From Brachionus manjavacas (Eukaryota; Rotifera; Eurotatoria; Ploima; Brachionidae): DNA of 64,000 nt. Positions 54,674 to 64,000 of this stretch are shown here, piece after piece. The stretch covers positions 248,001 through 312,000 of the forward strand of contig JAHQIY010000002.1 of the NCBI GenBank assembly GCA_019054805.1. The letters are read 5' to 3'. The translations under genes and the position numbers were made by a program. Under the pieces are notes generated by a model that saw only the letters and a program-made list of their open reading frames with translations, had not been told where the DNA came from and ran no database searches. The first letter of the stretch is position 1, and the number at the start of each line of letters is the position of its first letter.

Positions 54674-55200
54674 CTAAATATTATTCGTTTTTGAACAAGA
54701 GTGCCCACAACCATTTGAGATCTTTTGAAAAAAAATTAGGAAAATTTATTTAATTTATTTAAGCTTACGCATTTTTCTTGGTTTGAACAGTCAAAATCTG
54801 AGAAGCATAGTTCTGCACAAACACCAACATCTTTATTTTCATCTAAGGTGTTCTTCATCGCTCGTTGTTTTGAAACAGGATAAGAGCAAATTTTTTCCAC
54901 CACAAAAAAATCGCACTGGACACAAAAAAAAATGAGTGTTTTAAAAGAAGAATAAAACTAAAAGTATCTTACACATATTTGGCCATTTTGACAATCTGAA
55001 TTTGTCGTGCACTTTTTTACCAAGAGATTTTTGAAAAATTTTAACACATTTGAAAATGTGAATTTACTTTTCGGACATTCTGAATGATAATTAACACTTA
55101 TTAAAGATGAAAGTATAAAAAAATGTTAAAATTAAATCGTACCACTTGGTGATGCAAAAGTAGTGCTCAAAATAAAAATTAAAAAAATTATAGCCTTCAT
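54674..55200 (-). CDS. Secreted WAP-like protein, paralogue with degenerate core
   Basis: Four exons, 55200-55143, 55079-54973, 54915-54769 and 54721-54674, in frame, about 119 residues. Signal peptide MKAIIFLIFILSTTFASPS. The exon plan is the same as in the neighbour, including identical phases and an identical 147-bp third exon, so the pair arose by tandem duplication. The WAP-like end reads VGVCAELCFSDFDCSNQEKC then ISNGCGHSC; relative to a full WAP domain it has lost two of the eight cysteines, including the second of the central pair (Cys to Ile), and has no second WAP unit. It starts 199 bp upstream of the neighbour's ATG. Function unknown; the loss suggests changed folding or a pseudogene in progress, though the frame is intact. 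Confidence 0.7.
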
Positions 55201-57929
55201 TTTTTATTTAGAAATGATAAAGTTTGTTGATTTAAATACTTAGAAACGTCACGCAGAGATACTGGTTAATCACTGTGTAGATTGTTTTACTCTATTTTGG
55301 AACCTGATTTTCTTCTACCTTTCTAAGAAAATGCATATTTATCAATTCAAGCGAACAAAAAGCAAATAAGACAAGTAAAAGGTTGCTGGATGTCAATTTG
55401 AGGCCGTAGGCGGCTGCTGAAATTAATTTAATTGATTTAATTTGGTTTATTAAATTAAATTTATTAAATAAATAAACAAGATTTATAGTTTAAATGTTAT
55501 TAATTATCAATTTATTTTCACTTAATCTTATGAGTCAAACTACATTTAAAATTACTAATGAAAGAGTAAAGTTAACAACATTTGAGAGGAGATTTTTTTA
55601 ATTTGTACTGAAGGTGCTTTTAAAACAGTTTTTCTTATCTAAAAAATTGGTTTTATAATATTTTTGAAATTTTTCAGCAATTAAAAAATATTTTTGGCTT
55701 GAAAAAAATCGCAAAATTTCACCATTAGCATTATTATTATTAATAATTTTATAATTCATAATTTCAAGGTTTATGTAGTTTATTTTAGACCGATTTGAAC
55801 TTCATTTATTTGAATTAAGTATAAGAGTAAACATTTAAAATTTAAAATTTAAAAATATTGCCTTTTTTCGACCTTTATTTTAATTATTACTCGAACAAAA
55901 TTATTATTTTTACTGACAAAACATTTAAAAATATACTGGCAATTTATTTTTTAATTAAAAGTCGAAAAGAAATCGTCTAAAGTAAATTTTTAAGATAATT
56001 TGAAAGAATTTTATAGAATTTTTATTTTTGTTTTAATTAAGAGATCTTCATAATTTTAATTGTAATTTATCTGAGCTTATTTTGTTGTCTTTTTATAAGA
56101 AATTCCTTCCAAACAAATCGCCAATACCACATCCGTTTGACGTTCTTAAGAATTCACTTGATCTGAAACTTGAGGCATACTACTAAAGAGATTAATTCAT
56201 ACTGAAAAAAAAATCACCAAGTATTAACTTTTTGCTTATTTTTTATTTATAAACACATTGATCCTTCTTTTGCGTTAAATACTTGACAAAACTTCGTTGA
56301 TTAATTTTGTGCTAAATCATGATCTAGTTTAAAGTAAATTATTTTAAATTTAATTCAATTTTTTTCAATTTTAAAATTTTAAGATCAAGTTTTCTCTAAA
56401 TAATTGAAGTCTGTTAAGATACAATTTATTTGTAGTCCTAAAGAAATTGTATCTTTAACCGTATCTAAAAATGTATTAATTTCTATTAACTCTAATTTCT
56501 GATTTTGTCACTTATACTTTACTTTACTGATTCTGCAAAACTCTGCAATACATCAGCAAAATTCAGAATTTTGTGAATTGTAGTACAAAAACAGAAATAA
56601 TATATAAATTACACCAGAGATTTGATTTGGACAAACGAAAAAGTATTCTGTATATTGTAGCATCTGGTGCATCCTCTGTACCACTACTTAATGTATAGTC
56701 CCAGATTCAAAATCTTGCAAAGCATTTAAACCACATTTAAATTCACACTAAGCAACCCAAAAGTATAGAATTTTTAACTTTTGTTATGTTCTAAATGTGT
56801 CTTGAAAAATTTTTTTTTATTAATTTAAAAAAAAACTATTCAGCGAAGAAAAAGTGTCTCTAATTGAAGTCAAATCGATGATCAAAGACCTCACTTTTTG
56901 TATTTTGGTATATTCATAAAATAAAAACAAAAAGTAAGCTAAAAATTTCATAAAATGAAAAAATTAATTTTTTTTAGCAGGTTCAATTAATTGGATCACC
57001 CAAATAACCCCTGCAAAAATTTCTAAAAAATCCGAACACATTTATGTATGCTTAAATTACTCTGCAGAATAGTTGCATCTTCTTAAGTTGTCTTTGCGCT
57101 GAAATTAAGTTCTCTAATATACAGAATACTTTTTCGTTCAAGCTCCTCTGAGTCGCCCAAAATTCACAATGCCATTAAATAATATTAATTAACACCAAAA
57201 TTTCAGATCCAGATCGATTTTCTTAATTAAAAATATCTTCAAAAAAAAGAGGCTAATTGCATTGAATTACAAGCGATGATTTTTCACCGAAATCAGTAAA
57301 GAGTGAAATTTAAATTTGATTTTATTAATTGTTTAAAAAAACAGAAATTTAGAAAAAAAAGAACAAATTGACAAAATAAATCTCCTGGCTAAATTCTTTC
57401 AAAAAATTAAATTGAAAAATATTAAAAAAAATTATTTCTGTCGAGCTTTTTTCTATAATGAATTATTTTTATTTTTGTATTTATTCCAGAGTTGCTTAAA
57501 AGTCACAAGTCTCAAGTCAAGTCCAAGTCCCGACTTTTTTTTTAATTTTCTTTCAAAAGTCCAAGTTCAGGCTTTAAAATTTTGAATATTGTGAAGACAT
57601 TTATGCTAAAATTGCAAGAAAATTCTGATATTAAGCAAATCTATTAGTTTATAATATTTTTTGATATGAAGCCTGATCTAGCAAATTTAAAGCCCGGACT
57701 TGGACTTTTTTTTGTGACTTTTAAACAACTCTGATTTATTCTTTAATTTGTGAATTATTTTAATATCGTATTCTTCACTTCTTCTCTTGTACCAAAAAAA
57801 TGGGAAAATATTAAGCCGTCATATCAATTATTAAATCGTCGGGAGTAGACCAAAATAGCATCAACCAAAATAGCTAAATTAAATTAGCTAAAAATAAAAA
57901 TAGAACTATTCTATTCAGAACATCTAAAT
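55201..57929. other. Gene-free AT-rich region with an inverted repeat
   Basis: No supported gene. A perfect 23-bp inverted repeat (AACGAAAAAGTATTCTGTAT at 56634 and its complement at 57117-57139) bounds 506 bp and may mark a small DNA transposon. Beyond its right arm, AAGCTCCTCTGAGTCGCCCA (57141) recurs at 58165. The stretch near 56095-56190 (FLPNKSPIPHPFDVLKNSLD) is open but too short to call. Confidence 0.4.
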
Positions 57930-57930
57930 T

Positions 57931-58430
57931 TAATTATTATTATTATTATTATTATTATTGACGACTGTGATAATTAGCAAGCTCTATTCCCGCGTTCCAT
58001 TAGAAACGCATTCGTTTCACTGATGATCAGCTGCCACCCTTTTCTGTTCTGGGCTAGCTTCTCCAACTTGCGAAGATCGTTTGTTTCGTTGACTTGGCTA
58101 GTAAAGATTCCATGGTGATTTTCTTTCTGTCTCATTTCTTCAATGCTTTCTTTCTCGTCTCATAGCAAGCTCCTCTGAGTCGCCCAGGACTAAGCCTAAC
58201 TTTTATGTGTTGCGCCAATTTTCTTTGTTATCGTCAGCTGATTGATTGAGTGACGTTCGTTCTGTCTTTGAACTGTTCACATTTAGACTCCACATGGCTA
58301 AGGTGTTGCTGGCTTCCTTTTCTATGTTATCAAGGAATTCTTTTGATGCACTAATGAAGTCTTGATCATCAGCGTATACAATTTCTTGGGGCAAGTTTAT
58401 ATCAGTTACCGGTCTATAGGAATAAATTTA
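57931..58430 (-). mobile_element. LINE 3' relic with (ATT)n tail
   Basis: On the minus strand 58394-58203 reads VYADDQDFISASKEFLDNIE (the catalytic YADD block), and 58140-57965 reads NHHGIFTSQVNETNDLRKLE then KLAQNRKGWQLIISETNA, the C-terminal end of the 'D-x-x-x-WR' type LINE also seen at 29.8 kb. The palm-to-thumb section between is deleted. A (ATT)n microsatellite of about nine units at 57932-57959 is the complement of the element's (AAT)n tail. Confidence 0.6.
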
Positions 58431-58479
58431 ATTAATTATTAATTTTTCTTATATTCATTTTCCTTTATATAATCCAATT

Positions 58480-58780
58480 TAAAGTATTTAAATCAAAAGC
58501 ATGCAGTAGCAGTAGTACTAGTAGTAATGTTAATTGCTACGCTAGTGCGTGAAGTCTGAGTCGCTTCAGACTACAAGCAATAATATTATTTTATAATCTT
58601 TTGTCAATACAAGCTTTAAAGACATTAACGTTTTTGGATTAAATAATTTCATCGGTTAATTGATTCCATTGATTCCATGTGATTTTAAAATAATCCCTAT
58701 TAAATAAAGCAAACTTATGGACACATAAACGGTGCTTTTAGATTTTTATTTTTTCATTTTTTTGATTTTATTTCCAACAA
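58480..58780 (-). mobile_element. LINE C-terminal relic with trinucleotide tail
   Basis: Minus-strand text FNRDYFKITWNQWNQLTDEI, then VNVFKACIDKRL, matches the last block of jockey/CR1-like RT proteins (F-x-x-R-x-x-x-x-W-N-x-L-x-x-E-V, then FK-x-x-LD). GC-richer sequence and a (TAC)n run (58505-58530) follow, as at the other LINE ends here. Confidence 0.55.
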
Positions 58781-58799
58781 CCAAGAGGTGTTTTTTGAA

Positions 58800-59490
58800 A
58801 TAAGTTTATTTATTTATTTAATTAAAGTTTAACTCCCATGGACAATTGAAATGAAAATTAATATACAGTTAAATATCCATTTTACAATTAAGTAAAAAAT
58901 TCAGTTTGTTATATACAAAAAAATGATTAAGATTATTCAACATACAATATTTGATTAAATAAAATAGTATTTTATCGAGTCGGTTAGTCCAGATTTGCTA
59001 ATTTCAAGGCACCATTTAATCAAAAAACACTGAATGATAAATCGTATTCATTCCATTTTAAATGAGTCAGATCTTCTACTTTTGATAGCAGTTTAATAAA
59101 AGAAGTATTCTCTCTATTAAATATCTTTTAATTTTTACTTCACTATTCAAATACTTTTTTACATACTTATTGAAAATATTGAAAATTATTGAAAATTTGT
59201 TTGCTTATTGAAAATTCGTTTAACAAAAAATATTTAATGCTTATAATAAATTTGTCTAAATGACTTCAATTTTAGTGCTCTGTTAAAAGGTTTTGTTTTT
59301 GTAAATTTACTGAGTCCAACAAATCGTTTTATCAAAATATTTTGCCGTATTTCAAATTTATTTAAACTCTTTTCATTAATAAAGATATTATCTAAATGAT
59401 ATCTAAAGATTGATTGAGAGAACTGTTTGTATAAGAAAGCTATACCTTCTGGCTTAATTATTTTTGGTTTGCATCCAACATTTCAACTTT
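58800..59490 (-). mobile_element. Degenerate LINE fragment
   Basis: Minus-strand frames with stops include KPEGIAFLYKQFSQSIFRYH, IKRFVGLSKFTKTKPFNRAL and NREYFFY..AIKSRRSDSFK, consistent with the thumb and C-terminus of another LINE. Classification is uncertain and boundaries approximate. Confidence 0.35.
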
Positions 59491-59504
59491 TTTCATCTGA
59501 AATA

Positions 59505-62150
59505 AATAAAGGACGTTAGTAAACTATAACCATAAAAATAGTAAAACATACCACAAATTTAATAATACAACCACTAATTTAGAAATAAATTCACACATTT
59601 TAATTTTTTTCCATTAATTTAATAAAAATACTACAATTATCTTGATCAAACAATATTTTTAATAAAAATGCCCTTATATTCGATTAAAACTCCACTAATT
59701 AAGTAAAAAAAATTCAATCAACTTGATAAGCGACAGTTAACTCTTATACTATTTGAACCAGTAAAATGAAAGTTTTTTTCATTCAAAAATGTCTGAAACA
59801 CAGTCAAAAGAAAGCATTTTAGAAGATCCATTAGACCAAACTTATGATGACACTGATCAAGATTGGGACGACGTGTTAAAACCACAAAATCAAAAAAAAC
59901 GTGGCAAAGCAATTACTTACGAGCTTTATCAACCATTCCAAGAATACGACCAAATTGTAAAACAAATAAAAGAAGGTAACATCAATGGTAACAATTGGAT
60001 ATTCAAGAACAAAGATGGAGATAAATATCGTTATTATTGTAAGTTTCACAAACAAGGCTGTCGCGCAGCTCTTTACTTACAATTAACAAGTGGCTCTTGT
60101 GGAAATTGTTTCATTTCTGATGAAGAGCATTCAAATCATGAAACAAACACAGAAACTCCAAGAGAAGAAATAGATGATGCAATGTATCAAAAAATTTTAG
60201 AGCTTGAAAATTTGGGTATCAAACCAGAAGGTATTTTAAAAAATCTACTCAAAAATCGATTTCAACCACCTCAAAAAACAAAACTAAACAATATTTTAAA
60301 AACGATTCGAAAAGCAAAAAAAGTCACTAATCAACCAACAATGAACGATCTGAAAAGGTGGTGTGAAGAATACAATGAAATTCCTGACGAAGAGGATAAA
60401 GTTTTTGTCGGTGAATACGAATTACAAGCATTTCCAGATTAAAAATTTAGAGTCTTACTAACAACTAAACGATTGTTAAAACTATCAATTGATTCAAAGT
60501 ATATATTATCGGATGCAACGTATAAATTAATCTACGGTGGATTCCCAGTGATAACAGGTGGAACAACGGACAAAAATAAAAATTTTCATCCATTCGGCAT
60601 TGCGTTATGTTCTTCTGAAAACAATTTCGACTTCGCTTTTTTTTTTAGAGCTATCAAATCAGCATGTTTCAGAGTATACGGTCATTCAATCAGTCCATCA
60701 ATCTTAGTCGCTGATAGCGCTGATGCCATAACGCTCGGATTTAAAAAAGTTTTCAATTTAACAAAAAGAGTAAATTGTTGGGCGCACGTAATAAGACGAA
60801 TAGATAAACGATTGTTAGTTTTTGTTGAACCAGTACGAAAAGAGCTGAGAGAAGACATAGTAAATATTCAAAAAATTTTTCGCAACGATTTGTTTTATCT
60901 CGCAACGGATTTATTCAAAAAAAAATGGCTCGCGAAAAAAAACAAATCAATTGATGATTTTGTCGAATATATTTTCGTAACTTGGATCGAAAAGGACAAC
61001 GGATGGTATGAAGGATATATTAAAGATATATGTTTTCCGTCAACGAGCAACGGTCTTGAATCTAGTCACGATAAGATCAAGCAAGCTCTTCAAAATAAAA
61101 GATTAGGAATCATCGAATTTTTGAATGAGTGTCGTTCGAATTTAGTCGAATATTGGTCCCAACAACGATCGTAAACAATTTCAACAATCAACAAGTTACC
61201 AACATTTCAAACGAGTTCGAAAATTTAAATCACAAAAAATTTCACACAGAGCCAATTATAGATAAAAATGATCTATTAGAAGCTTACAAATGGAACGTCA
61301 AAAAAAAAACAATACAACATCTTGGCGAATTTTACATGGTTAAAAGTGGTAAAGACAAAAATTCAAAAAATTTGTCACGTGACGACTGCAAACAATTTTT
61401 ACAACGCTTAGATGAAAAACCTTGGGACAATTTCAACCAAATGATCAATGATGTTTTTAGTATTCGTTTGATTAAATTAAATCAACAAAATTGGAAAAAC
61501 ACAACTTGTACATGTGTTGATTGGTTAAAAAACTACAAATGCTATCAATTGCAATTGCGTATCGTCTCAAATTGGTCAATTTCAATAGCATTTTTATGGA
61601 TCAACCTATATGCAACAAAAGAAAGAGAGGGGCTGCAAAAAAAACTTTAAAAAGCCTACAATACCAACCTTCAGATTTAGTTAGTGATGAAGAAGAAACT
61701 AATGATGAAGAAAATGGTATCGAAGAAGAAATTACACAACCGAATAAAAGGATTCGTAATAATATACCAACAACAAGCTCAGATGTACCAACAACAAGCT
61801 CAAATAAATCAACTTCTAATCTCTCAAACTCTGAAAATATTTGCAAAAAATGTGATATGCCTATGAAAAAAAAGAAATATTTCTACTGTATTAATAAATG
61901 CAAACAGTAATTTTTTTGGTGGAATTTTGAAACAAACAATAATTATTTTTGTGTAACTTTAATGAATTTTTTGGTAAATCTATTAATAAAATGGTAAAAA
62001 AACTAAATTTGTATTATTTTTAATTATTTTGAGGATAAATAATTAAAATTAAGATAAAAATACTGAAAATATGATAATTTTATTAAATTTGTGGTATGTT
62101 TTACTATTTTTGTGGTAATTTTTAACTAATTTTGAGGTATTAAAATATTA
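59505..62150 (+). mobile_element. MULE (Mutator-like) DNA transposon, nearly complete
   Basis: Terminal inverted repeats include a perfect 32-bp match at 59534-59565 and 62080-62111 (AAAAATAGTAAAACATACCA then CAAATTTAATAA), extending outward with mismatches (TTAGTAAACTATAACC at 59516, TTAGTTAAAAATTACC from 62134 on the opposite strand). The element is about 2.6 kb and encloses one transposase gene. The exact ends and the 9-11 bp duplication usual for MULEs could not be fixed because the flanks are low complexity. Confidence 0.8.
59789..61910 (+). pseudogene. MULE transposase, disabled by one stop and two frameshifts
   Basis: N-terminal FLYWCH-type zinc finger: NNWIFKNKDGDKYRYYCKFH, KQGCRAALY and HSNHE at residues 65-130. 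DDE core: SDATYKLIYGGFPVITGGTT (first Asp), PSILVADSADAITLGFKKVF (second Asp), NCWAHVIRR, and STSNGLESSHDKIKQ (Glu). C-terminal SWIM zinc finger: CTCVDWLKNYKC, whose following histidine region is lost by frameshift. A glutamate-rich tail and a final C-x-x-C..C-x-x-x-C knuckle end at 61910. Lesions: TAA at 60440-60442, a frame change near 61150-61170, and another near 61530-61560. Otherwise well preserved, so inactivation is recent. The MULE fragment at 18.7-19.2 kb is from a different family. Confidence 0.85.
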
Positions 62151-62151
62151 T

Positions 62152-63276
62152 CGATCATAATTAAATAAATAAATAAAAAATTAGCTAAAACAAAAATACT
62201 AATTGATTAATTAAAAAAACTAAATCAGAAAAGCTAAATTTTATTTACAACTTCGAAATTGCTAATTGATTACAAAATAATAAAAAAAATCTTGTTGTGT
62301 CATTCAAAAAATGTTCGTTCAATATCTCAAAACCAAACTTTGATTGCGAACAGTATTTTCTAAATTATCTTTACCAAATTGGCCAAAAATACACTTGACT
62401 ATGTCATCCAAAAGAATTATGTCTCCGGCAATTTATTCAAAACAAGAAAAACAAAAATTGTTTTATAAAATTTCAAATATTTTTATTTATTTTTCACTTT
62501 TCTCTCTAAAATCCGGCTTTTTTTGGCCGTTAGCGTTTTCGGCCAAACTAACTTAAACTGGTGTAATCTTACGTAAACCTACGTATAATGTAAGCTTACA
62601 TTTTCTTACAAACAAGTAATGATGTAATATTATGTTGGCTTACATTTTTTTATACAGTTTAACTTTAAACACTGTAATTTAGTAAAAAAATTTTTGCTAA
62701 ATTTTAAGCCATCTTCCATTTTATTTAATTTCATATGACAATCTAATTGTTGATGTGACGGGGTAAAATGCATCCTTAATAAATCTTATCTAGGGTCTTG
62801 TAAGCTCCTGGTTTTTTTTACCAAAGTGTCTTGCTCATAAGTCTGCAAGCCTACTTCTTGTAGTCTTTCTTCTTCGTATTATTTTTTGAAAAAAAATTTT
62901 ATTCTCAAAGAATTTATTATATTTAAACGAATTAATAAATCGTATTTTTATAAATATTTTATTTAAAAAAAAAACTTATAAAATATTTTACACAAATTTT
63001 TTGATCTGAAGTTTCTAATAAGAGCTCAAAATGTGCTGCCTCTTTAAAAAAGCATTCCATTCCAGAGACCAAAAGTAGGTATTTACAAAAACCCTGTCAT
63101 TTTAATTAGCCAATATCATCTTAGATATTTACATCAATTATAAGTTACAAAAATGGATAATAAGTGACATGGATAAATGACTTAATAATTCCATTTGAAT
63201 GAGAAAAATGTCTAGCCAACTCATAGCGTTCGATAAAAATAAACATTTCATAACAATAAATAAAGTTAAACAACTA
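62152..63276. other. AT-rich spacer 3' of RNF11
   Basis: Includes a cluster of GTAAGCTTACAT-type palindromes and TTACGTAA words at about 62560-62650, and an unexplained, less AT-rich patch at 62755-62880. No gene supported. Confidence 0.35.
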
Positions 63277-63945
63277 TCATTCGAAAGCTGACAATAGTCC
63301 AGCGTCTACGGGCTCCATACAACATGGACACATTAGTGATCTGATCAACCAGGCGTCAATGCAAGACTCGTGAAACGTGTGCATACACGGCAAGTACTTA
63401 ATCCGATCTTTTATCTCAAAATCAATCATGCAAATGGCACATCTTCAATTAATTCAAAAATTTTTTTTAATTTTTTAAATAATAAATTTTTGAACTGCCT
63501 ACTCTTTGTGTTTTTTATTTTCATCATAGTCACCACAAGGCAGTTGTTCAATTAAAGCCTTTCTTTTCAACAGTTTGATTTGTTCTTCTTCGGTCAATTG
63601 GTCAGCAGTGCGCTGAATGTGAGGAGATAGGTAATACACTTGTTGAGATGAGGCTAAGTTGAATGATTGATTTGGCAAAGAGGATGAAAGCGCAGGTTCT
63701 TCGGTTGATTGGGATGCACCAACGCCACTAAAAGAGTTGAAACTTCGCTCCCTACGCGCCATAAACATTCGACTCGAGTTCATTAAGCTCGGGCTGAACG
63801 AGTGGCTTGAATCGACCAGTTGAACATAGCGATTTGAACCAGTTCCACGAGTCCTGCGTCTTTGTCTGTGTGGTCTAGATTCGGCCAAAGTTTCCTCCGA
63901 GTCTTCTGAGGACGAGCTCATGGATCGATCCAAGCAGTTTCCCAT
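63277..63945 (-). CDS. RNF11: RING finger protein 11 (E3 ubiquitin ligase adaptor)
   Basis: RNF11 is a membrane-anchored RING-H2 protein that modulates HECT ligases and the A20 complex. Two exons, 63945-63503 and 63442-63277, phase 2, 60-bp intron, 222 residues (human 154). MGNC at the N-terminus gives the N-myristoylation glycine and a likely palmitoylated cysteine, as in vertebrates. The conserved pre-RING helix is TADQLTEEEQIKLLKRKALI then EQLPCGDYD. Exon 2 holds the RING: CAICMIDFEIKDRIKYLPCM, HTFHESCIDAWLIRSLMC, PCCMEPVDAGLLSAF. The roughly 90 residues after the anchor are a longer Ser/Arg-rich linker, and the PPxY motif by which RNF11 binds WW-domain ligases is missing, which is unusual. 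The RING exon is short and easily missed. Confidence 0.93.
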
Positions 63946-64000
63946 TGTACCAATTCTCTAAACAAACTAGGGAAACAGACTTAAATTTTGAAACGAAAAT

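Noticed and set aside
57931-57960. CRISPR or satellite array
   Set aside because: It is a simple (ATT)n microsatellite that fits the tail of the adjacent LINE. No spaced direct repeats occur anywhere in the window.

Overview
The window looks like nuclear DNA of a small ciliated animal. It is very AT-rich, broken by spliced metazoan housekeeping genes: COG1, EXOSC6, XPNPEP3, V-ATPase subunit G, an LMBR1-family receptor, PSMA2, DNAAF5, a GLUT-type sugar transporter and RNF11. Introns obey GT-AG. Many are only about 40-60 bp, while others are swollen to 1-3.4 kb by transposon debris. DNAAF5 implies motile cilia. The tiny introns, base composition and abundance of LINE and MULE relics make me think of a monogonont rotifer such as Brachionus, but this is a guess and a flatworm or other small invertebrate is not excluded. 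No bacterial operons, CRISPR arrays, tRNA or rRNA genes were seen.

Layout. 1-2775 is the 3' end of COG1 (+). 2928-6361 holds two intronless GC-richer paralogues of unknown function around a tandem duplication. 7-11.9 kb is mostly repeats. EXOSC6 (+) is at 12 kb. At 14.9-15.6 kb a TIR element with an 8-bp target duplication carries a hammerhead-like RNA motif. XPNPEP3 (-) follows, and just upstream of it on the same strand is a 57-codon LYR-motif ORF. 18.7-25.4 kb is a transposon graveyard (MULE, several LINEs, a solo LTR, a Tc1/mariner relic). ATP6V1G (-) is at 26.6-27.1 kb and the LMBR1-family gene (+) at 28.6-33.2 kb, with an antisense LINE in its third intron. 34.4-37.3 kb holds a long foldback element, a hairpin cluster and a hAT element with a perfect 8-bp target duplication. 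PSMA2 (-) and DNAAF5 (+) are divergent at 40.5-40.8 kb. One DNAAF5 intron carries two different long-inverted-repeat elements. The sugar transporter (+) spans 48.6-53.8 kb with nested LINEs in its fifth intron. Two tandem secreted WAP-type genes (-) follow. After more LINE relics comes a nearly intact MULE (59.5-62.1 kb) killed by one stop and two frameshifts. RNF11 (-) closes the window.

Most genes are unrelated housekeeping functions: Golgi tethering, RNA decay, mitochondrial peptidase, proton pump, proteasome, dynein-arm assembly, sugar uptake and ubiquitin ligation. I see no pathway linking them. The local relationships that matter are the LYR ORF plus XPNPEP3, the divergent PSMA2/DNAAF5 pair, the WAP tandem pair and the coiled-coil tandem pair. 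Exon limits were derived by hand from splice signals, frame continuity and remembered family features. No database search was run.
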